From Rhodococcus tukisamuensis NBRC 100609 (GTDB lineage Bacteria; Actinomycetota; Actinomycetes; Mycobacteriales; Mycobacteriaceae), in assembly GCF_001894985.1 (NCBI RefSeq), contig NZ_BCXG01000006.1, positions 1 to 64,000 of the forward strand: 64,000 nt of DNA, read 5' to 3'. Within the stretch, counting starts at the first letter, position 1. Each line of letters begins with the position of its first letter. The notes beneath the pieces were generated by a model, which was given only the letters and a program-made list of their open reading frames with translations, ran no database searches and had not been told where the DNA came from. A program made the position numbers and the translations under genes. This document shows, piece by piece, positions 36,143 through 44,286 of the stretch.

Positions 36143-36355
36143 CCGTAGCTTCCGGTGTGGATCCCCTTTGCGTTCAACGCCATTGACTCGCAGATGATGA
36201 TCACCGAATTCATCTGTAGGGAAATGGATTTCGCTCTACGATGGCCCGGTCGGGGGGCGTTCGATCAGTGTGGCGACCCGTCCCCAAACCTCGAACGAAG
36301 GAACCGAATGTTTCGAACCTTGGCGCGCCGTGGCGCGTCCGCTCTTGTCGCGGCG
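36143..36355 (+). repeat. 213-bp direct repeat, right copy
   Basis: Partner of 35302-35514. It includes the member D promoter: TGTAGG at 36215-36220, a 16-bp spacer, TACGAT at 36237-36242, then GGTCGGGGGGCGTT near the expected transcript start. Confidence 0.92.
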
Positions 36356-36982
36356 GCTCTGCTCGGTGGCGGTCTGGCCGTCGGCGGGGGGCCGGCATCG
36401 GCCGTGGAACTCCCAGGCGCTGCGGGTGCGGAGGGGAGTACCGGGTCGACATCATGGTTGCCTGACGAGGTCGCGCAACGGTTGCTCCGGACGTGCACGC
36501 CCAATGACCTTCCCCCCCGTCTCACGTGCTGGGAGCCCCGGGCGTACGAGTACGTCGATGCCGGAGACTTGGGGATCGGGCTCCAGAGCCCGAAGGTAGT
36601 AGCACCCCAGGGCGATGCCGCATACGACGTCTGGGTCTACCGGGATCGTGAATCCAGTGGTGATTCGGCGTTGGCCGTCACGAGCGTCACCCATCAGCCG
36701 CCGAAGGGGTTCGAGTTCGTCGGAGCGGAGTATTCGAACCTCAAGGTCGCGCCGTTGAGCTGGACCGTGACGTCGGATCCCGCAACAGGGGCTGTCACTC
36801 TGACGGCACCGCCGGGGGGTTGGGCGATGGATCAATACATCAATTTCCGCTTCAAGTACAAGGCGGGCGACGCGCTGCGCGGCGCAGATGGTGATCACGG
36901 CGCCACCTTCACCGGTACCGGGGTTTCGCCCACGGGCGATTGGCTGGTGACGGGAAACACGCGGGTTCAGCCCGACAGTTAG
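36308..36982 (+). CDS. Array member D: secreted protein, subfamily 2
   Basis: A 224-residue exported protein. GAAGGAACC precedes the ATG at 36308. The signal peptide is MFRTLARRGASALVAAALLG and onward, ending GPASA. The mature part has TSVTHQPPKGFEFVGAEY, SDPATGAVTLTAPPGGWAMD and GATFTGTGVSPTGDWLV, the hallmarks of subfamily 2. Cysteines in LRTCTPND and LTCWEP could pair. No anchor or catalytic motif is seen. It is convergent with the intact FUSC gene, 87 bp away. Confidence 0.78.
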   Translation: MFRTLARRGASALVAAALLGGGLAVGGGPASAVELPGAAGAEGSTGSTSWLPDEVAQRLLRTCTPNDLPPRLTCWEPRAYEYVDAGDLGIGLQSPKVVAPQGDAAYDVWVYRDRESSGDSALAVTSVTHQPPKGFEFVGAEYSNLKVAPLSWTVTSDPATGAVTLTAPPGGWAMDQYINFRFKYKAGDALRGADGDHGATFTGTGVSPTGDWLVTGNTRVQPDS

Positions 36983-37069
36983 GAGTCCGGCAGTGGCGGA
37001 TCCTGATCGGTTCGTCCGCCCGGTTTGTCACGCCCGGGTGGCCGCGACCGGCCTGTATGGCCGGCGCGG

Positions 37070-38503
37070 TCATCCCGCGGTCGGTGAATGGATCGACCGC
37101 CGCAGGGTGATTGCCGCGATCACGACCCCGACCACCGCGCCGACCAGCGTGTCCAGCACCCGCGGGACGGCGATGTCCGGGGTGATCGGGGTGCCCAGCC
37201 CGACCATCAGCAGGGCCATCGGGGTGACCGCCAGCGAGGTCAGTGCGTAGTTCTTGACCACCAGGAGTTCGGCCAGCACCTGCAGCGCCACGATCGCGAC
37301 GACCGCCTGCCAGTAACTCAGGGCGGCCGCGATGAGAACCGCCGCGATCGCCGCGCCGCCGATGTTGCCGAGTAGTCGGGCGATGGCGCGCTGCACGGTG
37401 TGGCTGAAGGTGAGCCCCTGCATGGCGGCGATGGCGCCGAGCGACGCCCACAGCGGGTGTCCGAGGCCGCCGGCCGCGGCCACCCAGCCGGCGAGCGCCG
37501 ACGCCACGGCGATGCGCGCGCCGTTCGCGAGGAGTCCGCACGAGCGCAGCCGGCGCACCCCGTCTGCCAGGAACCCGCCGACCGGGGGCAGCTCCGGCGC
37601 GTCGTCCGGTGAGGGAATAGCGATGCGACGCTTGACCTTACGGAGCTCACGCTCGTGCGTGGCGACCCGGTGCAGGCGGTCGGCGCCACCGTCGGTCAGC
37701 CAGCGCTCCACCGCGCGGTCGGCGTCGGCGAGCAGGGCGATGAGGTCGCGGGCGTGGGCGGTGCTCTGTTCGCCGCGGGCGCTGACCGCGACCACCTCGC
37801 GGGCGTGGGCGAGGGCGCCGCGGGCCGCGGCCGGGTCCCGAGGTCCGGGGCCGTCGAGCCCGGCGACGGCGGCCAGTGCGCGGGCCGTCGCCAGGCGGGC
37901 GGCGCCCATCGGCAGGAACGCGGCGGGCGCCAGGGCGGCGGCCCATCCCACCAGGACGCCGGCGAGGACCGCGAGGGTGATCGCCGCGATGTCCGCGGCC
38001 GTGTGGGTGTAGCCGATGGCGGCCATGGCGGCGAAGACAAAGATGACGGCGCCCGGGCCGGTGATCCGGAACGCGCCCAGGACCAGCGAGGCGAGGCCCG
38101 CGGCCGCGGACAGCAGGGCGATCTGCCAGCCCGCGGTAAGGCCGGCGGCACCGGCGACGGCCCCGAGCGCGACGAACGAGACCAGGCTGACCCCGACGAC
38201 GGCCAGCTTCGCGGCCAGCCTCGGGTACGGCTCGTGCCGGGCAAACGCCGAGGTCAGTGCGCCCAGGGCGGCGACCCCGGCCAGCGTGGGTTGCCCGAGC
38301 AGGCCACCCGCGACGAGCGTCACCGCGGCGGCGATCCCGACCCGCACGGAGGGCGCCACGGTGGCGTCGGCGGGACGGACCTCGAGGGCGCCGCGCCAGG
38401 CGGCGGCAGACACCGCGTGCGCCAGCGCGGCGCCGGACCGGCGCAGGTGGCCGGGTCGGGTGGTGGGAGTGGTGGGGGAGTCGGGCACCTGCCCAGGGTA
38501 CAT
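37070..38503 (-). CDS. FUSC family membrane protein
   Basis: A 477-residue protein with two blocks of hydrophobic helices (about 55-205 and 325-465) around a soluble domain with arginine-rich helices (HERELRKVKRRI). This is the FUSC/aromatic acid exporter (YccS/AaeB-like) layout. The ATG at 38503 (MYPGQVPDSP) or a GTG at 38512 could start it. A 29-bp palindrome at 38505-38533 covers the divergent promoter shared with the MarR gene, suggesting MarR control of efflux. Its 3' end was copied with array member C. Confidence 0.8.
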   Translation of the reverse strand: MYPGQVPDSPTTPTTRPGHLRRSGAALAHAVSAAAWRGALEVRPADATVAPSVRVGIAAAVTLVAGGLLGQPTLAGVAALGALTSAFARHEPYPRLAAKLAVVGVSLVSFVALGAVAGAAGLTAGWQIALLSAAAGLASLVLGAFRITGPGAVIFVFAAMAAIGYTHTAADIAAITLAVLAGVLVGWAAALAPAAFLPMGAARLATARALAAVAGLDGPGPRDPAAARGALAHAREVVAVSARGEQSTAHARDLIALLADADRAVERWLTDGGADRLHRVATHERELRKVKRRIAIPSPDDAPELPPVGGFLADGVRRLRSCGLLANGARIAVASALAGWVAAAGGLGHPLWASLGAIAAMQGLTFSHTVQRAIARLLGNIGGAAIAAVLIAAALSYWQAVVAIVALQVLAELLVVKNYALTSLAVTPMALLMVGLGTPITPDIAVPRVLDTLVGAVVGVVIAAITLRRSIHSPTAG

Positions 38504-38504
38504 A

Positions 38505-38533
38505 TATTTCACTGGTAAATTAAGTGTGAAATA
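38505..38533. promoter_or_regulatory. Palindromic operator between FUSC and MarR genes
   Basis: TATTTCAC at 38505-38512 and GTGAAATA at 38526-38533 form 8-bp arms around an inner TAAATTA. It overlaps the FUSC start and lies about 30 bp before the MarR start, as expected for a MarR autoregulatory site. Confidence 0.7.
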
Positions 38534-38561
38534 GAATTGGGCTCGTCGCTACGATGTGCGC

Positions 38562-39056
38562 ATGGGTGCCACCGATGACGACTTCGTGGACCGTGTCCGC
38601 GGCGAGTGGGCCCGGGCGTACCCGGCCGCGGACATGTCCCCGGTGGAGGTGATCGGCCGGATCAGCCGGATCGGCGCGCAGGCCCTGGCCCGGCTCGATG
38701 ACATGCTGGCGCCGAGTGGGGTCACGCGGGCGGAGTTCGACGTGCTGGGGGCGCTCGCCCGAAGCGGACGGCCGCTGCGGGCCAGCGAGGTCACCGCGGT
38801 GACGATGGTCAGCGGCGCCGCCACCACCAAGCACGCCGACCGGTTGGTCGCACAGGGGCTGGTGCGGCGCCGGCCGTACGAGCGCGACGGCCGGGTGGTG
38901 CTGCTCGAGCTGACCGACGCCGGCCGCACGCTGGTGGACGAGCAGTTCCCGCGGCGCCTCGAACTGGACCGGCAACTGCTCGCCGGGCTGGACGAGGGCG
39001 ACCGCGAGACCCTCTCGGCGTTGCTGCGACGGATCTCGGCCGTCGCCGATCGCTGA
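38562..39056 (+). CDS. MarR family regulator
   Basis: A 164-residue winged-helix regulator. It contains GVTRAEFDVLGALARSGRPL, then SEVTAVTMVSGAATTKHADR (recognition helix) and the wing RRRPYERDGRVVLLELTDAG. TACGAT at 38550-38555 lies only 6 bp before the ATG at 38562 (an in-frame GTG is at 38556), with no ribosome binding site. This suggests a leaderless transcript. It is divergent from the FUSC gene and probably represses it through the palindrome between them. Confidence 0.85.
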   Translation: MGATDDDFVDRVRGEWARAYPAADMSPVEVIGRISRIGAQALARLDDMLAPSGVTRAEFDVLGALARSGRPLRASEVTAVTMVSGAATTKHADRLVAQGLVRRRPYERDGRVVLLELTDAGRTLVDEQFPRRLELDRQLLAGLDEGDRETLSALLRRISAVADR

Positions 39057-39090
39057 GCGGGCTCACCCCTCTGTTGCGTATGACGCTGTG

Positions 39091-39165
39091 GCCTGCGAGC
39101 GGTGATCATCGAATTCGACTGTGGGGTTGGGTTTTTCACCCAATTCTGGCGCGGTCGGGGGGCGT
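39091..39165 (+). promoter_or_regulatory. Array promoter, member E
   Basis: GCCTGCGAGC, then GTGATCATCGAATTCGAC at 39102-39119, which is identical in member F. The -35 is TGTGGG at 39120-39125, the spacer is 16 bp, and the -10 is AATTCT at 39142-39147. GGTCGGGGGGCGT follows. Confidence 0.65.
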
Positions 39166-39212
39166 CCGATTGCAGTGGGGCCTGGTCATCGCAAGGCGGA
39201 TGGGGTATTTCC

Positions 39213-39908
39213 ATGTCAAGAACTCTGATGCGCCGCGATGCATCGATCCTTGCCGCCGCGGCGGTCGTCGCCGGGGGGGCTCACTGTCGGGACGGGCACC
39301 GCGAGCGCCGTTTGTCAGTCCCGTGCTGCGCGGCCGACGGATATCCGATCATTCACGGAACCGCTCGGTCTCGAGTCGATTGGGCGCCAGTGCTGCCGGG
39401 GGCTCTCGAAATCTGCGCGGGAACTGTCGACGTGTTGCGGCGCGTCGTGATGGAGGTATCGCCGGGTGAAGTGTGGAGGTACAGCACTACTTTCCACCTG
39501 AGCGATGGTCCGGACAGGAACCTGACGAAGGCGTCGATCATTTGCCGACCGGGTTCGCGATGACGGGCGTCGAAGTCAGTCGCTTGGGGCTACGTCGACG
39601 GCGTGTACCAGCGCCCACCGGTGGAGGCGGGCCACGCCGCTCAGGATCCGGCCATCAGTGCCGTCACGATCACACCTCCGGGCGAGGGGCGGCCCATTCC
39701 GCACTGGACCGGCAACACGGATCCGGAACTCGAGGTGGGTGTCGCTTGTCGAGTCCCCTTGTTCGTCAGGGACGGTGACGTCGTTACCTCCGGTGTCACG
39801 TTCGAGGCGACCGGGCTGACCGGAACCCGGGGATAGCCGCCGATGGACGGGGCGTTGACCGAAATCTACGGCCCGTACGAAGATGCCTTCGGCAGTTCCG
39901 GTTCCTGA
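39213..39908 (+). pseudogene. Array member E: multiply frameshifted
   Basis: It starts MSRTLMRRDASILAAAAVVA. A run of seven G at about 39273-39279 shifts the frame where the family has AGGLTVG; the correct frame continues LTVGTGTASAVCQSRAA. Later pieces lie in other frames: PGEVWRYSTTFHLSDG, LPTGFAMTGVEVS (matches P-GFEFTG), AVTITPPGEG and GVTFEATGLTG, with a possible end FGSSGS at 39906-39908. At least three shifts are needed to join them. It is a decayed subfamily 2 gene with an intact promoter. Confidence 0.8.
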
Positions 39909-39993
39909 TGAGCCGGGGGTGGTCGTGGGCCCTCGGCGGTCGCGGCCACCACCTCGACTGCCGCCCGGAGTTGCGCTGTCCGTCGCCGACGGG

Positions 39994-40347
39994 TCAGGCG
40001 CACCCGATGCACCGCCGGGCGCCGGGCAGGGCCTCCAGCCGCTCCCGGCCGATCGGGTCACCGCACCTCTCGCAGATGCCGTAGGTGCCTGCATCGAGGC
40101 GCCGCTCGGCCTCGGCGAGTTCGTCCAGGTCCCGGCGGGCCTCGGCGAGCAGCGACGCGGCCTGGGCGCGTTCGAACGCAACGGTCGCGCCCTCCGGGTC
40201 GTGCTCGTCGTCGTCGGTGGTCAGGTGCGATCCCTCGATGATTTCGGCGAGCCGGGCGGTGAGGAAGTCGATGCGGTGCGCCGCCTCGGCGCGGCCAACG
40301 GTGATCCGCTGACGCGTCGAGGCGGTGCCCGATTCGTGAAGCGTCAT
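39994..40347 (-). CDS. DksA/TraR-type C4 zinc-finger protein
   Basis: A 117-residue protein with a helical N-terminal coiled coil (RRDLDELAEAERRLDAGTYG) and a C-terminal C4 zinc finger: Cys92, Cys95, Cys113 and Cys116 in ICERCGDPIGRERLEALPG followed by RRCIGC. This is the DksA/TraR layout; such proteins bind the RNA polymerase secondary channel and modulate rRNA and stress promoters. The DksA coiled-coil tip motif is not clearly present, so it may be one of the shorter actinobacterial relatives. It is convergent with member E. Confidence 0.82.
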   Translation of the reverse strand: MTLHESGTASTRQRITVGRAEAAHRIDFLTARLAEIIEGSHLTTDDDEHDPEGATVAFERAQAASLLAEARRDLDELAEAERRLDAGTYGICERCGDPIGRERLEALPGARRCIGCA

Positions 40348-40674
40348 GCCTGGTTCAACATGACGCAGCACGGTTCTGTTACCAGGTGCCCGATGGTCGT
40401 CAGGGCGTGCGGAAGCCGGTTCAGTTCGTAGTGCAGGATCGGGGTTCTTTCGACGCGGGCCCGGGCGTACGGACGAAGGGGGCGCGGCCGCCCACAGGTC
40501 TCCGTTCCGGCCGACGGATCCGCTCGTCCGGCGCGGCTGTCGCCCGACTGGAGCTCTCGCCTCGACGGACAACTGGATGCCCTCGTCGCCGCGTGGCGGC
40601 ACCCGTGGCGCGGGAGGTGCGGGTGGAATTGTGGTGAAGCGAGTCCCCGCCTTCCGGAGCGGCGTTGAACGTTG
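40348..40674. other. Intergenic region without a recognised gene
   Basis: 327 bp between the DksA-like start and the member F promoter. Open frames on both strands lack family features or good starts. It presumably holds the promoter of the DksA-like gene. Nothing else was recognised. Confidence 0.5.
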
Positions 40675-40750
40675 CGGCCTGCGAAAAGTGATCATCGAAT
40701 TCGACTGTGGGATGTACTTTTTCGCTCTACCCTGGCCTGGTCGGGGGGCG
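40675..40750 (+). promoter_or_regulatory. Array promoter, member F (best example)
   Basis: GGCCTGCGAAAA, then GTGATCATCGAATTCGAC, the -35 TGTGGG at 40706-40711, a 16-bp spacer, the -10 TACCCT at 40728-40733, and GGTCGGGGGGCG at 40739-40750 near the expected start. Confidence 0.7.
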
Positions 40751-40799
40751 TTGGATCGCAGTGACGCCCGGTCATTGAACGTCGGAATGGGGAAACGCC

Positions 40800-41495
40800 T
40801 TGTCCAACAACATGATGCGTCGTGGTGCATCGATTCTCGCCGCCGTGGCGGTGGCAGCCGGCGGCCTTGCGGTCGGTGCGGGTACCGCGAATGCAACGGG
40901 AAGTTCGGGGCCGGGAAGCTCTGCGCCTCCTTGCGCCCCCGAGGGTGCTCAGCTCGCTTGCGACGACGGGCAGTTCTACGAAGTCGAGAAGGCCGGCAAT
41001 ATTCGGCTGGCCTACCACGGTCCCGACGAGGCCGTACTGGGTCAAGAGATCGCGTTTACATCAGAGTTCGAAGCCGGGGACAGCGACTACCAGGATGTCC
41101 AACCTGAGGTAGCCATTGCGAGCGTCACTCACCACGCGCCGCGAGGTTTCGAATTCACGGGGGCCACGGTTACCGCCGCGAAGTACGAGTTGTATCCAGC
41201 CACGTCCGTCTTCACGCCCCTGGAAGCAACCGTCGTGGTGGATCCCGTCACAGGTGATGTCACGGTCACTGCGCCCGCCGGTGGCTGGGCGGCCCCGAAG
41301 ACCGAAACAAACAACGGCATCCTCACCGGCACTGTCGTCGTCAAATTGGCATACAAGGCGACCGAGTTGGTTTCCGATGGCACCAGCGGTGTCACGTTCA
41401 CCGGCACGGACGTCCCGGCGTCGGAGGGGTGGATGGCGGCGGGGACCACGAAGGTAGTCCCTGTGGATCTCGGCGGGTTCGGCAGCTTGAGTTAG
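40800..41495 (+). CDS. Array member F: secreted protein, subfamily 2
   Basis: A 231-residue exported protein from a TTG start (MSNNMMRRGASILAAVAVAA), preceded by ATGGGGA. Cleavage is likely near GTANATG. The mature part has CAPEGAQLAC (possible disulphide), GPDEAVLGQEIAFTSEF, SVTHHAPRGFEFTGATV, VDPVTGDVTVTAPAGGW, KATELVSDGTSGVTFTGTD and the ending VPVDLGGFGSLS. The alternation fits a single DUF11/Ig-like beta-sandwich. The C-terminal 70 residues are nearly the same as in member G. It is followed by a perfect hairpin. Confidence 0.8.
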   Translation: MSNNMMRRGASILAAVAVAAGGLAVGAGTANATGSSGPGSSAPPCAPEGAQLACDDGQFYEVEKAGNIRLAYHGPDEAVLGQEIAFTSEFEAGDSDYQDVQPEVAIASVTHHAPRGFEFTGATVTAAKYELYPATSVFTPLEATVVVDPVTGDVTVTAPAGGWAAPKTETNNGILTGTVVVKLAYKATELVSDGTSGVTFTGTDVPASEGWMAAGTTKVVPVDLGGFGSLS

Positions 41496-41501
41496 CGACA
41501 G

Positions 41502-41537
41502 CCACCGCCACGCCACCGATGGGTGGCGTGGCGGTGG
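41502..41537 (+). terminator. Terminator after member F
   Basis: CCACCGCCACGCCACC at 41502-41517 pairs with GGTGGCGTGGCGGTGG ending at 41537, a 16-bp perfect stem. Confidence 0.8.
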
Positions 41538-41688
41538 GCGCACTGGCCGTGACATCAAAGTGGCTTGGCGGGGACGTGGTGGCGAGTTCCGTTCCGGCGC
41601 CGGCGGGCCGGGGGTTCCGGATTGTGAAAGTCGTGGGCGCCGCGGCGGCGAGGGGAGCCTGTGTCCCGAGGTCCGTTCGGAGCGGTGT

Positions 41689-41795
41689 TTAACGCTTTTA
41701 CCTGCGCAAACTGGTCTTCCGATTCCTCGATGCCGAGGCCGGACGCGCCATTGTCTTGGCGGGCTGTCGGGGTGGGGGCGGGCACTGGGTTCGTC
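41689..41795 (+). promoter_or_regulatory. Array promoter, member G
   Basis: GTTTAACGCTTTTACCTGCG followed by CAAA matches the upstream box of members H and I. A G-rich GTCGGGGTGGGGG block follows, but the -10 is unclear (CATTGT). Confidence 0.45.
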
Positions 41796-41825
41796 GGGTC
41801 CCCGGCACGGAGGGAGTTTGTGTCA

Positions 41826-42524
41826 ATGGGTGGACATCTTGTGCGTAAGGGTGGCGCGGTGCTCGCGGCGCTGGCGATCGTGGCGGGCGGGGTCACGGTG
41901 GGTGTGGGAGGCGCGGGGGCGGTGTCGACAGGCAGCACCGGAGTACCGCAGTGTGACCCCTACGGTGGCGCCCAGGTGGCTTGCGACAACGATACGTTCT
42001 GGGCCGCCGAGCAGAGGGTCGGCGACTTCAGAATGAGCTTCGCTGGTTCCGATGAGCTGGTGGTGGGTCAGAATGCCTGGCTGAGTGCCAGTTTCTCTGT
42101 CGGCGATGCTGGACCCCAGGCCTCCCTCCCCGATGCCGCGGTGACGAACGTGACGTTCCATACCCCGAAGGGTTTCGAATTCGTCGGAGTTTCGCTGTAC
42201 TCCTACACACCCAACTTCTATCCGGAGCCGACTATCTGGACGAGCCCGGACTCGACCGCAGTGGTGGACCCCGTCAACGGCGATGTCACGGTCACGGCGC
42301 CCGCCGACGGCTGGGCCGTCGCGACCAGGGAGAATGGCGCGGGAAGCATCGTCTCCGGCCAGGTCACGGTCCGCGCAGCCTTCAAGGCGACCGAACTCGT
42401 CGCCGACGGCACCAGCGGGGTCACGTTCACCGGCACCGGCGTCCCGGCGTCGGAGGGGTGGATGGCGACGGGGGCCACGCAGGTCATCCCCGTGGATCTC
42501 AGCGGGTTCGGCAGCCTGGGTTAG
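41826..42524 (+). CDS. Array member G: secreted protein, subfamily 2
   Basis: A 232-residue exported protein. GGAGGGAG precedes the start; the ATG at 41826 (MGGHLVRKGGAVLAALAIVA) is preferred over a GTG two codons upstream. The mature part has CDPYGGAQVACD, NVTFHTPKGFEFVGVSLY, VDPVNGDVTVTAPADGWAV, FKATELVADGTSGVTFTGTG and PVDLSGFGSLG. The second half closely matches member F; the first half diverges. A fragment of the GDT1 gene lies convergent after it. Confidence 0.8.
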   Translation: MGGHLVRKGGAVLAALAIVAGGVTVGVGGAGAVSTGSTGVPQCDPYGGAQVACDNDTFWAAEQRVGDFRMSFAGSDELVVGQNAWLSASFSVGDAGPQASLPDAAVTNVTFHTPKGFEFVGVSLYSYTPNFYPEPTIWTSPDSTAVVDPVNGDVTVTAPADGWAVATRENGAGSIVSGQVTVRAAFKATELVADGTSGVTFTGTGVPASEGWMATGATQVIPVDLSGFGSLG

Positions 42525-42536
42525 CGATCGCCACCG

Positions 42537-42562
42537 CCGCGTCGCCCACGGGTGACGCGGCT
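42537..42562 (+). terminator. Hairpin after member G
   Basis: GCCGCGTC at 42537-42544 pairs with GACGCGGC at 42555-42562, 13 bp after the stop codon. Confidence 0.55.
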
Positions 42563-42586
42563 CCGGCGGACCCGCCGTTGACCCCG

Positions 42587-43010
42587 CTAACTGTCGAGGG
42601 GTTCGCGAGCCCCCTCGGTGGGTACGGCGACTGACCGCCGGGACCGCACGTAGTGCACTCCACCCGCCGCCGCGGCGACCGCGAGGATCACGCCGGCGGC
42701 GATCGGGCCGGCCGGGGAGCCGGGGAACAGGCCGTCGAGCAGCAGCATCACGCCGAACACCAGAAACAGGGTCGCGGCCGCGAGCTGGATGAACCGCTCG
42801 GGCAGGTGCCTGCCCAGGACCGCGCCGACGATCGCCAGGGCGTCGGCGGCAACCATGCCGATCGTCGAGCCGATCCACACGCCCACCCAGTCGTTGTCCG
42901 CCGCGAGGGTGATGGTCGCGAGCATCGTCTTCCTCGCCGAGTTCGGCGAGGAAGAACGCCGAGGCAACGGCCAGGAACGCCGAGGTGCCGACCCGCGCGG
43001 CCTTACGTGC
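42587..43010 (-). pseudogene. GDT1 gene fragment 1
   Basis: It encodes MLATITLAADNDWVGVWIGS through AAATLFLVFGVMLLLDGLFP to the C-terminus, nearly identical to the second half of the intact gene at 45546-46250. The ELGDKT metal motif is destroyed by an extra base (AELGEED in frame). Homology ends near 43010. The first half is absent. Confidence 0.88.
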
Positions 43011-43084
43011 AGTGTCACCGACGCCGCTCGCAAGGCTTCGTTTCCGGTGGATGACTCCACCGGACCCGGGTGGTCAACGCTTCG

Positions 43085-43165
43085 GCCGGCGAGCTATGGC
43101 CATCAAATTCCGTTGTGGAATAAGGTATTTCGGCATACTGTGACGCAATCTGGGGGCAGGGCTGG
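43085..43165 (+). promoter_or_regulatory. Promoter remnant of a lost array member
   Basis: GGCCGGCGAGC, then CATCAAATTCCGTTGTGG, a -35 of TGTGGA at 43114-43119, a 16-bp spacer and TACTGT at 43136-43141, followed by CTGGGGGCAGGG. It matches the promoters of members E and F, but no signal-peptide frame follows before the next GDT1 remnant at 43249. Confidence 0.6.
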
Positions 43166-43248
43166 CCATTGGTCAGGCGCAATTCGGGTAGGGGTCTTCG
43201 CGTCGACGTTCGCCAGCGGCCACCCGTACGTACGATGGCCGCGCGCTA

Positions 43249-43310
43249 CCGGTCGAGGGGTTTGTGAGCCTCTTCGTCCGGTAGCGCGGACTCGTCGGGG
43301 CGGCTCCCAA
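43249..43310 (-). pseudogene. GDT1 3'-end remnant
   Basis: CCGGTCGAGGGGTTTGTGAG and the following bases encode EEAHKPLDR at the end of a minus frame, matching VEETRTPLDR at the end of the intact GDT1 gene. Little more is recognisable. Together with the promoter remnant it marks a third, almost erased unit. The bases up to 43417 are low-complexity (GCC/ACC repeats). Confidence 0.6.
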
Positions 43311-43417
43311 GCGGGCCCCGCCGGCCGTGGTGGCGCCTGGTGTAGCGGGGGTGGGCAGCCCGCCACCGCCACCGCCGCCGCCACCGCCGCCGCCACAGGT
43401 GCGCCGACCCGCGAATC

Positions 43418-43500
43418 GTTTGACGCTTTGAGCTGCGAAAAGGTGTTTCTGTCGTTTTGTGATGGTGGTCTGTTCTGCCCCTTACGCTGGGCGGGCATTT
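43418..43500 (+). promoter_or_regulatory. Array promoter, member H
   Basis: GTTTGACGCTTTGAGCTGCG followed by AAAAG, the upstream box; the -10 is TACGCT at 43483-43488 with GATGGT 16 bp upstream; a GGGGGTGGGC block follows. Confidence 0.5.
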
Positions 43501-43551
43501 GGGGGTGGGCGAGGGGTCGGCCCTGTCAAACCGTTGAAGGAGACGTTGTTG

Positions 43552-44286
43552 ATGGGTGGACATCTGATGCGTGCGGGTGGGGCGGTGCTCGCGGCGCTGA
43601 CGATTGCTGCGGGTGGGATGACGGTGGGGGTCGGAACCGCGGGAGCAGCTTCAAGCAGCGGTCACTGGGACACGCACTGCCCGCCGCCCTACCTCGGATG
43701 GCCCAGCAGCGCAGAGCTATTGACGCCCTGCGACGGTCAGGAGTTCGGTTCCGTTGTGAAGGTCGGGGACACCTATCTGGGCTACTACGGACCCGACGGA
43801 GCCGCACCGGGTGAGGAAGTGAAGTTTCGGATGTGGTTCTCTCTCGAGTATCCCCTCGACTCCAACCCCACCCCCGATGTCTCGCAACCAGACCGGGTCA
43901 TCACCACCGTCACACACCATGTTCCGCGCGGCATGGAGTTCCGGGCAGTCGAGGTGACTTCGGGGTCGCGGCGGTTGGACCAGACCACTGCGGTCGATCC
44001 GGTCACCGGGGATGTCACGATCACGGCGCCCGGCGACGGCTGGGTGATTCCGAACGACGCGACACTCAACACGATCTACATGACAATGACCTACCGGGTC
44101 ACCGAGGTGGGTGAGGACGGCACCAGCCGGATCACGTTCACCGGCACGGACTCCCCGGTGTCGGGGAAGTGGGCGGCGACGGGGAACACCAGGTCACACC
44201 AGGAGTTCATGGAGGGACCGTTCGGGAGCGCGTCGCTCGGAATCACCGCGCTCGTCGGCGCCGTGCTCGGGGACACGGGTTCCTGA
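43552..44286 (+). CDS. Array member H: secreted protein, subfamily 2
   Basis: A 244-residue exported protein. GAAGGAG precedes the ATG at 43552 (MGGHLMRAGGAVLAALTIAA). The mature part has CPPPYLGWPSSAELLTPCDG (cysteine pair), YYGPDGAAPGEEVKFRMWF, TTVTHHVPRGMEFRAVEVT, VDPVTGDVTITAPGDGWVI and RITFTGTDSPVSGKWAATG. Unlike F and G it has a longer C-terminus, SASLGITALVGAVLGDTGS, that is mildly hydrophobic. It is convergent with GDT1 fragment 2. Confidence 0.78.
   Translation: MGGHLMRAGGAVLAALTIAAGGMTVGVGTAGAASSSGHWDTHCPPPYLGWPSSAELLTPCDGQEFGSVVKVGDTYLGYYGPDGAAPGEEVKFRMWFSLEYPLDSNPTPDVSQPDRVITTVTHHVPRGMEFRAVEVTSGSRRLDQTTAVDPVTGDVTITAPGDGWVIPNDATLNTIYMTMTYRVTEVGEDGTSRITFTGTDSPVSGKWAATGNTRSHQEFMEGPFGSASLGITALVGAVLGDTGS

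Noticed and set aside
42587-43060. Possible functional half-size GDT1 protein
   Set aside because: The conserved ELGDKT motif is broken by a frameshift and the first repeat is missing, so it is called a fragment.
43340-43417. Small proline-rich ORF in GCC/ACC repeats
   Set aside because: Low-complexity sequence without a start or ribosome binding site, better explained as decayed DNA after the GDT1 remnant.
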